NCBI GenBank assembly: GCA_951799405.1
Contig: OX637332.1
Span: forward strand, 16,993,001 to 17,057,000
Origin: Agapetus fuscipes
Lineage: Eukaryota > Arthropoda > Insecta > Trichoptera > Glossosomatidae
Length of the DNA: 64,000 nucleotides
Direction: 5' to 3'
Every line of letters starts with the position of its first letter. The stretch's first letter is position 1. Shown in pieces: positions 1 to 10,768 of the stretch. The position numbers and the translations under genes are program-made. The notes under the pieces were generated by a model. That model had not been told where the DNA came from. It saw only the letters and a program-made list of their open reading frames with translations, and did no database searches.

Positions 1-250
1 GATACTTCTTCTTCTGGGAGTGCCCTGTCAGGTTCTTCTGACGTTTGCGTCAGCATCGCGGTCCTGCGCTCAAATCACAGGGAATAAGAGAAGCCAAACT
101 GTAAAAAAACACCTTCTAAGATTATTCTTCTTAATCTTGTTCCACATTTCTGAGGGTTGTGACCCGTGTGGAGCAATCACTCTTCTCCAGATCTCTCTTT
201 GCTACGTTGCCCGCAGCGCTCCAACCAACGAGGTTAAGTCTAGGTTAGTC
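1..250. other. Unassigned moderately GC-rich block, possible transposon remnant
   Basis: This edge segment is less AT-rich than its flank. It has an open frame of 77 codons on the + strand (20-253) with no recognisable domain, no splice context and many Ser, Leu and Cys residues. It looks like the decayed end of a transposable element cut by the window edge, but no family could be named. The frame is not called as a gene. Confidence 0.25.
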
Positions 251-705
251 TAAGACTATACATACTCGTACACAAATATACTTTTTGATACACTTAATTT
301 GAAATGGGAGTTTTCTCTGTTCTCCAAGGAGCATGCTTTGATTTTTTATAAAGGCTGAGAAAGCCTTGTGGGTAATTTAACTTTGATAGAAAATTCAAAT
401 AAATGATCCTGGGTTTTCAGTGGAAATGGCTGTTTTTTACAACTTGATTCAATTGTTTTTTATTTATTTCGTCGAAGATCGGGATGTTTTTTATTGGAAA
501 AAGTGATATTTTTATTTTGTTTTCACCGTACGAATTTTTACCCCATACGAAAGTTATGCTCATTTCTGCACATAATAAATCTCAGTGCGAAATATTATTT
601 CTAATTGAAGCGATTTTTTTTCTGAAAACTTTTCCGTGATAAGAGACAACTGTAGGTACCTACTTAAAATCTTCAGTATGGTAAGCAAATGGTTAATCTA
701 GAATA

Positions 706-850
706 ACTTTATAAATATTTAAAAATATAAATGGTACAACATTGTTTTAATTCACTTTATTTTTTTATTATTTTTGCTCGAATATTTTCGCCTAATGAGG
801 CATCTTCAAGAGCAGAATGGTTACTGTGTTAACAGATTTACACTAAAAAA
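706..850 (-). repeat. Single arm of a foldback element with hammerhead-like core
   Basis: The stretch from about 706 to 815 is nearly identical to one arm of the large inverted repeat at 41949-42166. On the - strand positions 776-813 read TTGAAGA, T, the stem GCCT/AGGC with loop CATT, then GAAAA. This is enclosed by GCTC on the 5' side and GAGC on the 3' side, which can pair. Next to it (821-842) is a short motif containing ACTGTGTTAA that recurs beside other copies (8315-8340, 9851-9873, 40521-40545, 41925-41947). It is a solo arm, so no hairpin forms here. Confidence 0.7.
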
Positions 851-984
851 TAGAATAACTTTGATTAAAACCATTTCATCATGTTCTAACTTCCAACTAT
901 GTAAACGTTAACTTATGTTTAACTTTATGTACTTTTTCTCTCATAAGTAATTCTTTGATTTTTTTTTCTTCAAAATGAATTGTT

Positions 985-1222
985 CCTTGACTAATAGGTT
1001 AGTATGAGGTTTATCGAACACACTGTAAAAAATGGTTCACTTTGCCAATGTCACCCCTGTCTCACGGAAGGTCGGCAAGAGTTGCTGGGCTTATGTTCAT
1101 TTCAGAATGGGTTCTTATGTTGTAAGTCCAAATGCATCTACGTGCGTATACGTGTCTGCTTATGGGAATACATGTTATATGAGTCTTAAATGTAATACAG
1201 ATTGGCAACATAGATTATACAA
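985..1222 (+). repeat. Fam-A SINE-like repeat, near full length
   Basis: The copy begins CCTTGACTAATAGG and ends in AACATAGATTATAC, matching the family consensus from end to end. The consensus contains TTTGCCAATGTCACCCCTG, a purine-rich GGAAGGTCGGCAAGAG block and a variable TTAGA or TATAGAT tail. Open frames inside it (1004-1189, 1032-1301) come from the repeat and are not genes. Confidence 0.85.
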
Positions 1223-1751
1223 TATAGATAATTCATGTTATTATCGCAGTTATTTTTTAACCACCATCATCGTATTTTTTTTTTGTGAATGGAAAATTTA
1301 AAACCGTATTCGTGAAAAATTACATTGGCAGCTCTGTAAAACACAACACGGGACAAAATGCGGGATTATTAGCATTATCAACCAGCTGTCTTCTTAACTA
1401 ACAATGCGTGAAAATAAAATAATAGCGGATGCGATAATGTTATTAACTTATCGTCTTATCCGGATATTAAAAGTGTTTCTCCCGCATTAAAGTATTCAGA
1501 AACAACTTTTTAATATGTTTTTAATTGGAAGTAAAATTTCTTTAATTATTCGACTACCTACTATTAAAAGATGAAAGAAATATAGATAACAGAAGGTTTT
1601 TATCGAATGAATGAGATAGAAGAGTTATCGAAAAATATGTCATCGAAAAAAACATGGACATAAATAAGCTGTAAGAATCTTACCAAAAAGATTGGAATGA
1701 ATGAAAAATGTCTCAGAAAAGCCTCTACATAATAAATAATAATTATAATAC

Positions 1752-1952
1752 AAATCTAAGTTTCAAAGATATATTAGCATTTAAAATTCATATAAAATGC
1801 ATGCCCACAAACAGAAACGTGTAAGTTCACGCTTATAAATGCTGCATGTGTTCTAAGAAATTAAAATCCAAACCTGAAATGAATATAAGCCCTGTAACTT
1901 TGACCGACCTTCCCTGAAACAACGGGGACATTGGCAAAGTGAATAACAATAA
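1752..1952 (-). repeat. Fam-A repeat, reverse, lacking its 5' end
   Basis: Reading + strand, the copy runs from AATCTAAGTTTC (the 3' tail end) through AACGGGGACATTGGCAAAGTG and stops there. The expected CATACCAACCTATAAG end is absent. It abuts the LINE fragment that follows. The wording of its middle places it in the subgroup with 'GCATGCCCACAAACAGA'. Confidence 0.8.
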
Positions 1953-1985
1953 TACTACTGATTTATATAGAACCTTTCGTGAGTT

Positions 1986-2210
1986 GAGTTACTTCAAAGG
2001 CGCTTTGTAGGAGTCTTTGAACAAGTAGGTTTTCAGTCCTTTCCGAATGAGTGACTTGAGCTCCCTGAGGGTCACAGGCAGCGAATCCCAGGCCATCGGA
2101 GCAGCAACGCGAAAGGCTCCATCGTCAAACACTGTCCTTGTAGCTCTTTGCGCGGCAGCTGCATTGCCACTGTTCATAGTGACAAAATTACAATTGCGAG
2201 ATTTGTCATT
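1986..2210 (-). pseudogene. LINE ORF2 C-terminal fragment (reverse transcriptase tail)
   Basis: The - strand frame contains FRVAAPMAWDSLPVTLREL followed by KSLIRKGLKTYLFKDSY. This is the typical end of a non-LTR retrotransposon ORF2 protein, a hydrophobic 'AP..W(D/N)SLP' block and then '(L)K.YLF'. The family pattern is well established, but the clade (CR1/L2/Jockey-like) is not resolved. Upstream codons toward 2261 lose similarity and no RT core is present, so this is a 5'-truncated dead copy. It directly adjoins a Fam-A copy. Confidence 0.75.
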
Positions 2211-2599
2211 GTAGATTTTAACATAAGAACATGATTTTAAGATTGATTGTAAACACAGCAATAACAGAAATCATTGCTCGACAAAGCAGTACAAAAATAA
2301 TGCTTGAAGAGAGCACGTGAAGTGGATGATAGACAAGGAATGTGTCTAGCCATTCATGCATGTGTCGGCAACGTTAAAACTTTTGCCAGTTCCCGAAAGA
2401 CCAGATATTAATTAAATCTTAGAATCTGTTGTGGTTTATAATCATGTGAGTAGGTACATGTTTTGCGTTTAAAGGTCTTCCAAAGCATAAAATAATTAAA
2501 AAGTAGGCTTTTTTTTCTTGTTATTATTTAAGGACGGCAATAGATATTGCCTATCCAAGTCCTATCTTTTTTTAATTTTATGCTTTAGAAGGGCTTGTT

Positions 2600-2877
2600 C
2601 CTTGACTAATAGGCTGGTATGAAATCCTTGACTTAAAGGTTGGTATGTGGCTGATCCCCCGTGCTGTAAAAACTTGGCAAAAGCACTTTTTCCAATGCCA
2701 CCCCGGTTTCAGGGAAAGGAGGCAGGAGATGCATAGTTTATGTTCATGTGAGATTTGGTTTACTTTGTATTTACACATGCAGGATGTGTAAGCGCAAAAT
2801 TACAAGTGCCCGCTTGTGGGTATGCAATAAATGTGAAAATGTGACGCTTATACATCTTTGCAACTTAGATTGAAGAT
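2600..2877 (+). repeat. Fam-A repeat with duplicated 5' end
   Basis: A full-length, diverged copy. Its first bases occur twice: CCTTGACTAATAGGCTGGTATG and then, after two bases, CCTTGACTTAAAGGTTGGTATG. This suggests a 5' partial duplication or insertion into another copy's end. The 3' end is TTTGCAACTTAGATTGAAGATT. Confidence 0.8.
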
Positions 2878-3903
2878 TTAAATACAAAGAAAAGCTTTTC
2901 TCCAGCTCTTGCAATCAGGGGCTTCCTCGCTCTCAAAGGAGTAGATTCACATTTCTCGCGAATTCTGAGTAAGGAGAATACGGATTGACGTAAACGAAAA
3001 ATCATGTTTGATTCATCCGGTATTAAGCCCGTTTTTAACGCTCCAAATAAAAAAAATAATACCAACTATTTATTTTCATATCCATCAAAAATAGCTTTAT
3101 GACCTTCAGCTTTGTCATCCAAAAGAAGAAAATATTTTAAATAAAAAAAAATGTTTGACACTAAAATTATGTAAATGTCGGGTCAAATGTCAAGTATTGC
3201 AAATGTGAGAAATTGTTTGTCGCTTCGCGTTCATTGTCAATGTCACTTGGGGTCTTTATCACCAGGTTTGGGACGCTAAGTTATGCAAGGCATTATACAT
3301 TATTTATACAACACATGAAACGGTCTTGCGCAACAATACATAATATTTAACAACTTACTTTGTTGGTATACTATTAACAACCTTATCAACCATCAATGGC
3401 GCTCTTTTATGATGCTTGTTTAACATAATTATTTACAGTTTCTTTCTAAGGTGCCTACAAAAAATGATACATTGGGTTTGTTGTTATAATTATTTATAAC
3501 CTTAGACAGTTTTTAAGACTTCACTTATTCTCTGCTTTACTATTTATAAATTTGAGATGCTTTACCATTTGAAGTCCTTTCTTCCCATACGCAGCAGGAA
3601 CAATTTGGTTCAGGGTTTTTTAACGGTAGAGGTTATTTTTAGATAAGTATTACTATTTTTATGTGATTGTCTTTCTTTTAAAAAATAGTTAAAGTAGATT
3701 TGACTTGATCGTTTTTAAATTGATTAAGTTGGTAAAATGAAGCAAGAAGAATCTATAAAATGTAAGAATGTATCTATTTTTTGTTGTTCCATATAACATA
3801 AAATTAATAATAAGGGGGCTAGATTTAGTTCGTTTATTAGAGTGAAATAATTATTATCAGTGTAAAACGGTAAACTAGTAAAAAGTTTCAATAACATATT
3901 TAA
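2878..3903. other. Non-coding AT-rich interval
   Basis: No coding exon, repeat head or structured element is recognised in this kilobase. The 66-codon - strand frame at 2865-3065 has no family resemblance and partly overlaps a Fam-A end. Confidence 0.5.
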
Positions 3904-4151
3904 CTAAGCTACACATAGTATAATGTGGTAATGTTTAAGCCTGCGTTATTCCCGGAGAAGTTGCATGTGACGAGTGGGAATTATTTATTTTTACAGGTAA
4001 GTGAAGGCTGAGTAAACCTTGCAGGTATTTTATTTTGGGGTTTGAAATAAATACCGAAACGGGAAATCATTTCTGACACCCTCGGTGGGATTTGAGCCCC
4101 AGCTCTCGGCATGGAATTCAAGCACTCTACCAACTGAACTATTGACCAGAT
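3904..4151 (-). repeat. SINE-B, tRNA-derived, reverse orientation
   Basis: Read on the - strand, the head resembles a tRNA gene: an A-box-like segment with 'AGTTGGTAGAGTGCTTG' and a B-box-like GGCTCAAATCC. A body with GAAATGATTTCCCGTTTCGG and a tail (TAGCTTAGTTA on the - strand) follow. The same layout recurs at 4440-4955, 25056-25315, 26268-26590, 36585-36832 and 54123-54392. The tRNA-like part is a Pol III promoter inside a SINE, not a tRNA gene. Confidence 0.8.
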
Positions 4152-4439
4152 TAGTCAATTGCTTGTGATCTATAATTCTAGTTAAAAGTATTTAAATCCA
4201 CAACCAATATGCCTTAAGCAAAAAAAACCTCATGTATACATGTTTGTGCATTTATCTATAATCTAAGTTGCAAAAGCATATTGCCATTTAAGGCTTATAC
4301 TCTTAGCTTCATATATCCAAGGCTTATACTGCAAGCTCATAGTTAGATACGTGATAGTAATAATTTACACTATATGTGTAGCTTAGAAAGAAGAAGAAAA
4401 AACGAAAAAGCATCAATTAAACGTTTAGAAAAAACGTTA

Positions 4440-4955
4440 CTACTAAGCTACACATATAGTGCAATTATTTGCCGCTTTTTCCCCAAAAGAGTCGCATGTG
4501 ACGGCAGGGAAGGACGGCAAGAGTTGCAGGGCTTATGTTCATTTGAGATTGGGTTTTTATATTGTAGGTCCACATGCGGCATGTGTTAGCGCGGAATTAT
4601 ACATGTCTGCTTGTGGGAATGCATTTAATATAAATCTTAAATGATATACTATATCTTTGCAGCTTGGATTAGATTAGATTAGATTAGAGTCGCATGTGAC
4701 GACTGGAACCTATTTGTTTCAACAGGTAAGACAGACCGGCCTTACGCCAACCTCTTTAGTTGAAGTGGAGTTTCCCAGCTCCCGAGGGGGCTGGTACTCA
4801 TTTCTTGTGAAGGCTGAGTAAACATTATCAATATATAATTTTAGGGTTTGAAATAAAAAACGAAACGGGAAATCATTTCTGACATCCTCAGTGGAATTCG
4901 AACCCTTGCTTTTAGCATAAAATGCAAGCACTCTACCATCTGAGCTAGCCATCTG
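4440..4955 (-). repeat. SINE-B interrupted by a Fam-A insertion
   Basis: SINE-B sequence occupies 4440-4503 (tail side) and 4688-4955 (body and tRNA-like head). The two parts are separated by a 5'-truncated Fam-A copy at 4504-4687. Joining the flanks restores an uninterrupted SINE-B, so the Fam-A copy landed in an existing SINE. Confidence 0.85.
4490..4701 (+). mobile_element. Fam-A retroposed copy with 14-bp target-site duplication
   Basis: The insertion body is 4504-4687. It starts inside the family consensus at GCAGGGAAGGACGG, so it is 5' truncated, and ends in repeated GATTA units. The 14 bases AGTCGCATGTGACG lie immediately before it (4490-4503) and after it (4688-4701). 5' truncation, a short-repeat tail and a direct target duplication are the signature of target-primed reverse transcription by a LINE. 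They identify Fam-A as a retroposon and not a DNA transposon. Confidence 0.9.
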
Positions 4956-5520
4956 ACAGTAAATAAAAAAGTGATAGTTCTACACTTTTGAGAAGAATGT
5001 ATATGAAATCAATAAATAAAATGCTAATGCGTCTAACTGGTGAACTGATGATTAGACTGGTTTGAAATAAATAATGGGAACTTTTAAGGCCAGACGTCAA
5101 CTGTTAGTCTTCCGCATCGGCTCTCTATATTGTATAAACCACATAAAAAGTAAACGTTCCTAATAACAATTTGTAATGTTTATGTACATATGTACAGTGT
5201 ACACTTGCTCAATCGAAAGAAACTAGTTATGAGTTGATGCGAAAGATGCGTTTATTGGCATGAGTGGTCGACAGGGTTATGCTCTTACTTTAAAATGCAG
5301 TCTTATTTCGACTCCAATTAGCTGAGACTTTGAATCATAATCGATAGAAATTTATGATGCTTCAAAATCAATAGTGTTACACCCTGGATTGGATTTTGGC
5401 GTTTTTGAGCAACCGCAGTCACCGTTGCTTATTAAAAGCTTTCATCCTTCAGTCCCATACTTGTATCACAGATAGTTCACCACCTTATATATATATATAT
5501 AAATTTGGATAATTTTTTTT

Positions 5521-5562
5521 TTAAAAAGCACCGTTTTCGTGTGTAGCACACCTCAAGGGCCC
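5521..5562 (-). repeat. SINE-C 3' end fragment
   Basis: A short piece, GCACCGTTTTCGTGTGTAGC followed by ACACCTCAAG, matches the distal end of SINE-C as seen at 56458-56500. Only the tail side is present. Confidence 0.55.
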
Positions 5563-5638
5563 TTTTATTGTTTGGTTTGTCTTTATTCCTCACTCACTCA
5601 CACAAAACTTTAAGTTCACCCACTCACACATAATTTTT

Positions 5639-5835
5639 TTAGTCCCTAAATGACTGACTGAACATGTAAGTCTTTAATTTTTTCTTAAATGATGCTTCGG
5701 TACTCGCAGTCCTGACTTCCACGGGCAGTTTATTCCACATAAGGGACTTCCCTCTTCCATATGTTCCTTTGGGTCGATCATCACAATCCACAAGCATATT
5801 TTTCGGGCTCTGATGGTCTATTATCTGGATGTGAC
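5639..5835 (-). pseudogene. LINE ORF2 C-terminal fragment
   Basis: The - strand encodes RGKSLMWNKLPVEVRT, then ASFKKKLKTYMFSQSFRD and a stop (TAA, 5639-5641). The 'WNKLPVEVR' block plus 'FKKKLKTYMF' is a hallmark of the C-terminal end of non-LTR retrotransposon reverse transcriptase proteins. The frame is intact over about 65 codons and differs from the copy at 1986-2210, so it is a second LINE lineage. No RT catalytic motif lies upstream before the abutting Fam-A copy. Confidence 0.8.
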
Positions 5836-5844
5836 CCAGCCAAT

Positions 5845-6100
5845 GTCTAATCTAATCTAATTTAAGTTGCAAATATATCTAACATTAGGGATTCCAATCG
5901 AATTATATGCATTGTCACAAGCAGAGACGTATTAATTCGCGCTTGCACATGCCGCATTTAAACTTACAACCCAAATCTCAAATGAACATACACCCTGCAA
6001 CTCTCGCCGACCTTCCCTGAAACAGGGTTGACATTGGCAAAGTGGATCATTTTCCACAACATAGGTGGTCAGCCGCATACCAACCTATAAGTTAAAGAAC
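5845..6100 (-). repeat. Fam-A repeat, full length, TTAGA tail
   Basis: On the + strand it opens with TCTAATCTAATCTAATTTAAG (the tail) and closes with CATACCAACCTATAAGTTAA. It belongs to the subgroup with GCCGCAT and CTACAAC or CTACAAT in the middle and pentamer tails. Confidence 0.85.
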
Positions 6101-6962
6101 CAATGTAATCTGCAAATTTTATTGACCAAACCATATAATTTCTTTGTACGTCTATCATACATACTCGTAGTTCAGAGTTCGATTATATGCACCATGTATT
6201 CCCATTAATTATTGGTCAGTAAATGCGGCGACAAATTTTTCTTTCAGAGATATTGAGAGAGTTTTGGTCAAACTATTATTTCTTTAGTAATATTTATGTG
6301 GATTAAAATGAAGTAAAGTAGGAAAAATGCCAAAATTGAATAAGAAATTAACTGGGTTGTGTTTTGTGAAATAAAGGTGCTTTTACTGGTACAAGTAAAA
6401 TACAAGGTTGCGTGTAAAGAGTTTCCAACGACTCCAATTAATGTGAGAGTTTAATGCTTCAATTGATTTGAATGGCAAAGTGTAATTGTATAAAACATCT
6501 TCTACACTTACATTTTGTAATAGTATGCGTAATTTAGGCATTTGATTTTTTGGTGGAGGCTAGTCATTAGATAGGCAAAATCAATAATGCGTGTACGTTA
6601 AGAAGTAATATACAGAGTAGTAGACTGTTTGATTATGTAGCCTTCAAAAGACTCCAAAATAATTAATTCGAAATTTCAACCCTGCTATGCCCTGCTATAT
6701 TTTCTCAAAGAAATAAATACAATGAGAATACTTTAATAATAAGCTTTCAGTCGGCTTCCCTTTTAAAATGATGTAACAAAGCAGTTAAAAAATATAGGCA
6801 CAAAGTAAAAAAAGACATTTAAATCAAAGAAACAATACGTATTTTTTCCCCATTGAAACCATGCAGTCTACTTTATTATCATTTCTGCCTCATTTTAAAC
6901 GGGAAACCGATGGAAACCGGCTTGTATGGCACCCTTCGCCACTGTTAGCTACATACAGTCTT
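6101..6962. other. Non-coding interval
   Basis: AT-rich sequence without recognisable exons, repeat heads or hairpins. Confidence 0.45.
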
Positions 6963-7133
6963 AGTTACAAACTAATTCCATGTCCACAAACAGACATGTG
7001 TTAGCTTGCAATTACACATGCTGCATGTGTATTTACACAATCAAAATCCAAATAATAAATAAAAGATATCGTTGCCATCCAATTTTTACAGTATGGGTGG
7101 TCAGCTTCATATCAACCTATTAGTCAAGGAAAC
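6963..7133 (-). repeat. Fam-A repeat, diverged, internal deletion
   Basis: The copy retains the ends and the CATGTCCACAAACAGACATG and ACATGCTGCATGTGTA segments. It lacks most of the central GGGTGACATTGGCAAAG block and ends TATCAACCTATTAGTCAAGG. Confidence 0.75.
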
Positions 7134-7362
7134 TTATTCAGTTTGAAATTTTGGTTCTGTCAATGATTAATTTTGTAATCAGCATAAAAGTTTATAAGCG
7201 TTAGCATTACCACTTTTGAAAACATTGGCAGATCAATGTGAAAATTAAACGTGCCGTAAAAAGAGGAAAAGATAAAAACATATGCCCTTGGATCATTTTA
7301 TGAGAGATTACATGTATTTTCGTAGTGAAAGCCTTAAGAGCAGTTCAAGGCAACGACCAATG

Positions 7363-7400
7363 GTTGAAGAAGAAGGTCTTTAGAAGGGGACCGAAAGCCC
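7363..7400 (+). other. Solitary hammerhead-like core
   Basis: TTGAAGA, then AGAA, then a stem GGTC/GACC around TTTAGAAGGG, then GAAAGC. The order of parts is the same as in the cores at 776-813, 9725-9754 and 56852-56887, but the stem sequence differs. It may be the decayed end of one of these elements. No arm was recognised around it. Confidence 0.35.
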
Positions 7401-7647
7401 ACCTCTTTTCAGTTTCAAAACCAGCGTTTTTCTGATGACCTATGGCTGTAAAAATACACTTTACAAATTATGTATTAGTATTTTCATTCACGCCACATAT
7501 CTTCCTAATTTTTTGAATCGATTGTATTTATAAGACTCTGTATTCGGTTTTGTAATAGTGCTTTTTTGCAACGAGAGAATTTTAACTTTTCTTATTACCC
7601 CTACTGAAATGTAAGGGTTGTATAACAGAGTTTCTTTTCCCTTAGTC

Positions 7648-7832
7648 GGGGTGGAAATCTCGACAACCGTCGCTAGACCTTACCGTATGTATTTGAAAAT
7701 ATGATTAAATAAAACACCGCGGCGTATCAACAGCTCATAGATTAGCTGTTTAGGCACCGCAATGTTTTTTTCTGCCCTATCTTCAAATACGTACGGTAAG
7801 ATCTATCGATGGCCATGAAGACTTCCACCCCT
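7648..7832. mobile_element. Foldback (MITE-like) element
   Basis: The left arm (7648-7712) contains GGGGTGGAAATCTC and CTTACCGTATGTATTTGAA. The right arm (7776-7832) is its imperfect reverse complement, with TTCAAATACGTACGGTAAG and CTTCCACCCC. A diverged single arm recurs at 53342-53402. No coding capacity. Confidence 0.75.
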
Positions 7833-8559
7833 GGAATGCTTTAGTCAGTAAATGACATACGACAAAGTATTTACATAGTTAACAAATTCATTTCAAATTG
7901 AGTATTTTGATTACAATGTCTTTTTAGATTTGTATGCACATTGCTAAGCGCTCAAGATAAACCACAAATTCCAGTTTCCCATCTGATTCTTAATGATACT
8001 TATCTACGCGTTTTCCTTTCCAATCATAGTGAATCTCGTTCCTTACACTGCTGGATTCAAGCCTATGCTTTCCGATTGGAAAATTAAAATTAAACTGTTA
8101 AATTACATTATAGATTGCCAGACAAATCTGAGATAAGAAATGTTTGTTCTGATATAGAGTTTTTCTTCGCTTTTCAGTCCGGATAAAATATTATTTTCTG
8201 AGGAATATCTTTGTGAGAGATGAGACGGGTTTGAGTATTGAAAAATCTTTTAGGCTAATGTAATTAAAGAAAAATGAAATATGTTTCCATTTGAATTTTT
8301 AAATAATTAAAAATGGATTTTCACTGTGTTAATAAATCCACCCTAAAAAATAAAAATAAAAATGACTTCGTTGTATCACTTTTATCACTTTAAGGACCCT
8401 ACAAGAAATAAATTTAATGAAGCTGTTTTGTACTATGCCATTGAAATATAAATTTCTGATACACATATTTTTTTTTCTACTCCCATTTGGTAATTTACTA
8501 ATTACAAAACGGCTAACGCAATCACAATGCTATACATTTCCACACCCGTTGCGTAATGT

Positions 8560-8730
8560 TACATTACGCCACTGATAACGGTGTTGAAATGAAAATGTGC
8601 GCATGCGCATTGTCAGAAATGGAACCATTTTGAATTTCGAGCATCAACCTTGTATGAGGCTATCCTTCTAAGCGACCGATACCGAACTATTATTGGCCGT
8701 TTCCATAGCAACCACGTTTAAACGTCAGCC
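8560..8730. promoter_or_regulatory. Cluster of promoter-like motifs without a recognised gene
   Basis: Within 120 bases lie a perfect palindromic NRF-1-type site TGCGCATGCGCA (8598-8609), a reverse CCAAT box ATTGG (8692-8696), an RFX X-box-like GTTTCCATAGCAAC (8699-8712, one change from the symmetrical consensus) and the palindrome ACGTTTAAACGT (8714-8725). The block is less AT-rich than its flanks. These motifs often occur together in promoters, but no first exon is recognised nearby. An old transposon could also carry them. Confidence 0.3.
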
Positions 8731-8969
8731 ATTACATGAATATTTTCAATTTATTGATAGTTCCTCCCCACTATGTTCAATCTTTGTTCAAATGAAAATG
8801 AATATATTTAATGCGTAGAGTCAAATAAAATTTGTTAATAGTGTAGTAATTCATCAATGTTATTTATCAAAATACTCCAAATTGTAGCTTTCCCCTTTTC
8901 GAACAGAAAGCTTGAAAGGAAAATAATGCAATATTTTCACCGCAAAAAAAAAAACAAACGTAAACAGTT

Positions 8970-9209
8970 ACTTGGCTAATAGGTCGGAATGAGGTTGACC
9001 ATCTATGCTGTAAAAACTTGGTTCACTTTGCCAATGGCACCCCTGCTTCAATAGTTGCAGGGCTTATGTTTATTTGAGTTTTGGGTTTGAATGTTAAACC
9101 TTATATGCGGCATGTATAAGCGCAACCTTATATGTGTCTGCTTGTGGGCATAAATTTAAAATGAATCCCAAATGTAATATATCTTTGCAGATTAGATTAG
9201 ATAATCGAG
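8970..9209 (+). repeat. Fam-A repeat, full length, TTAGA tail
   Basis: Starts CTTGGCTAATAGGTCGG and ends GATTAGATTAGATAATC. About 25 bases of the GGAAGGTCGGCAAG block are deleted (around 9053). Confidence 0.8.
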
Positions 9210-9330
9210 GGGAATAATAAATTACACGGTTTGACAAAGGTGGGTTTAATTACTTCAAATGGACGAGTACAGTATAATGACTATTATTTACTATTTTGTT
9301 ATTTATTTCGTGGTCGTAGAAAAAGTATTG

Positions 9331-9452
9331 TATGCCACTGCACGTAATTAGTCTTTGTAACACTCTTGCTGTCTATTGTGCCATTCGGCTGCGCCTCATG
9401 GCACAAACTAGCACTCGTGTTACAAAGACTATCATTACTAGGCAGTGGCATA
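9331..9452. mobile_element. Foldback MITE-like element with about 50-bp arms
   Basis: Begins TATGCCACTGC and ends GCAGTGGCATA. The inner arms AGTCTTTGTAACAC and GTGTTACAAAGACT continue the inverted repeat almost to the centre at 9390. No open frame. The TSD cannot be defined confidently. Confidence 0.8.
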
Positions 9453-9724
9453 AATAACTATTTCCTGTCGAGGAAAAAATTCTAGCAAGCAAAAAATTCC
9501 CAAAAAGAAAAAGGAAAGGTATTTTTTCTTATAATATAGACCATTTCCCTTGTTTTGATTATGAAATTAAATTAGTAAACGCATACTTTTTGATTCCTTC
9601 TTCGTCATCCTCAACCTGTCTCATTGTACTCTTGAATGTAGATTTTTATTTTTTTTCCATGTTATTATTGTTTAGCTTTATCAAACATTTGAATTTATTA
9701 AGAAAACTTTTATTGAAATCCTAC

Positions 9725-9875
9725 CTGAAGTTGACTATATAGGTCGAAAACGTTTGTAAATTATAATTCAAATTAAATCAATATCGTGTGTGAAAATAAA
9801 ACAATGTTTAAATAAAAAAATAGTTTTTTTTATTAACTAAAATCAATCAACATGAATTTTCACAGTGTTAATACA
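9725..9875 (+). repeat. Terminal piece with hammerhead-like core
   Basis: The core (9725-9754) reads CTGAAGT, T, stem GAC/GTC around TATATAG, then GAAAACG. Further on (9851-9873) lies the ACAGTGTTAA-type segment that accompanies the core in other copies. A poly-A/T-rich spacer separates them. Confidence 0.5.
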
Positions 9876-10407
9876 CAAACCATTACAAAATATATGTGAG
9901 TTGTAGTTGAAAATGTTAATTTTCGAAATTTTGGATTTGTGTTTAATGTAAATAAAGGGATAGGTGACACAGAAGTAAAAGTAAACCCAGTCATAAACCT
10001 CAAGGAGACATCCCGATGTTGCCAATTAATTACTTTGCGAAATGTTTGTGAGAGTTCAAAGATTCAGAAATTCGTTGATGCCTTGGTCGGACTTGGCTGT
10101 ACTTTCGAGACCGGTCACTCTGTGATAATTTTTATTACTTTCAAAGTGAGAGGTCATTTGCAAAACATGGTCGTACATTCAAGATGTCGAGACGTATGAA
10201 TGCTGTATATGCTTAAGATTTAAATACTTAAACATTTATTTGAATAAGTATTCACAGTAGAAAATGTGAAATTCGTGTATCATAATAACATAGAATTAAT
10301 TTAATACTGAATTATTAACTCAAGCCTATAAGTTATACACTCGGTATAAATTTATTACAATGTAGTTCATCTTAGTTTGCGAATTTCGGTTTTGATTTTT
10401 AATATCA
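9876..10407. other. Non-coding interval
   Basis: An open frame of 86 codons on the + strand (9939-10199) has no recognisable domain, no flanking splice sites in a convincing context and no promoter. It is not called as a gene. Confidence 0.4.
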
Positions 10408-10668
10408 TAATCTCATCTATAATCTATCTATAATCTAAATTGCAAGGATATATTTATTCAAAGCTCTAAGATGTATGCCCACAAACAAACACGTGTAGTT
10501 CGCGCTTACAAATGCTGATTGTGTACTTACAAATAAAATCCAAACCTCAAATGAACATAAGCCCTGCAACTCTTGCCGACATTCCCTGAAACAGGGGTGA
10601 CATTGGCAAAGTGAACCATTTTTTACAGTATGGGTGGTCAGCCTCATACCAACCTATAAGTCAAGGAA
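10408..10668 (-). repeat. Fam-A repeat, full length, TATAGAT tail
   Basis: On the + strand it starts with repeated TATAATCTA units and ends CCTATAAGTCAAGGAATA. Its internal 70-codon frame has a near twin in the Fam-A copy at 24037-24282, which shows that those frames belong to the repeat. Confidence 0.9.
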
Positions 10669-10768
10669 TACGAGTAATAAATAACATTTAAGTATAAGAA
10701 AACAACAAAACCTGAAAAATAAATCTATACAAAAAAAGTAAAAAATGTAGCAAGCCAATAAACCAACA

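Noticed and set aside
10435..10647. 70-codon frame on the - strand that looks conserved with 24057-24269
   Set aside because: Both lie inside Fam-A copies in the same register. Other copies have stops and frameshifts in this frame, so the similarity comes from the repeat.
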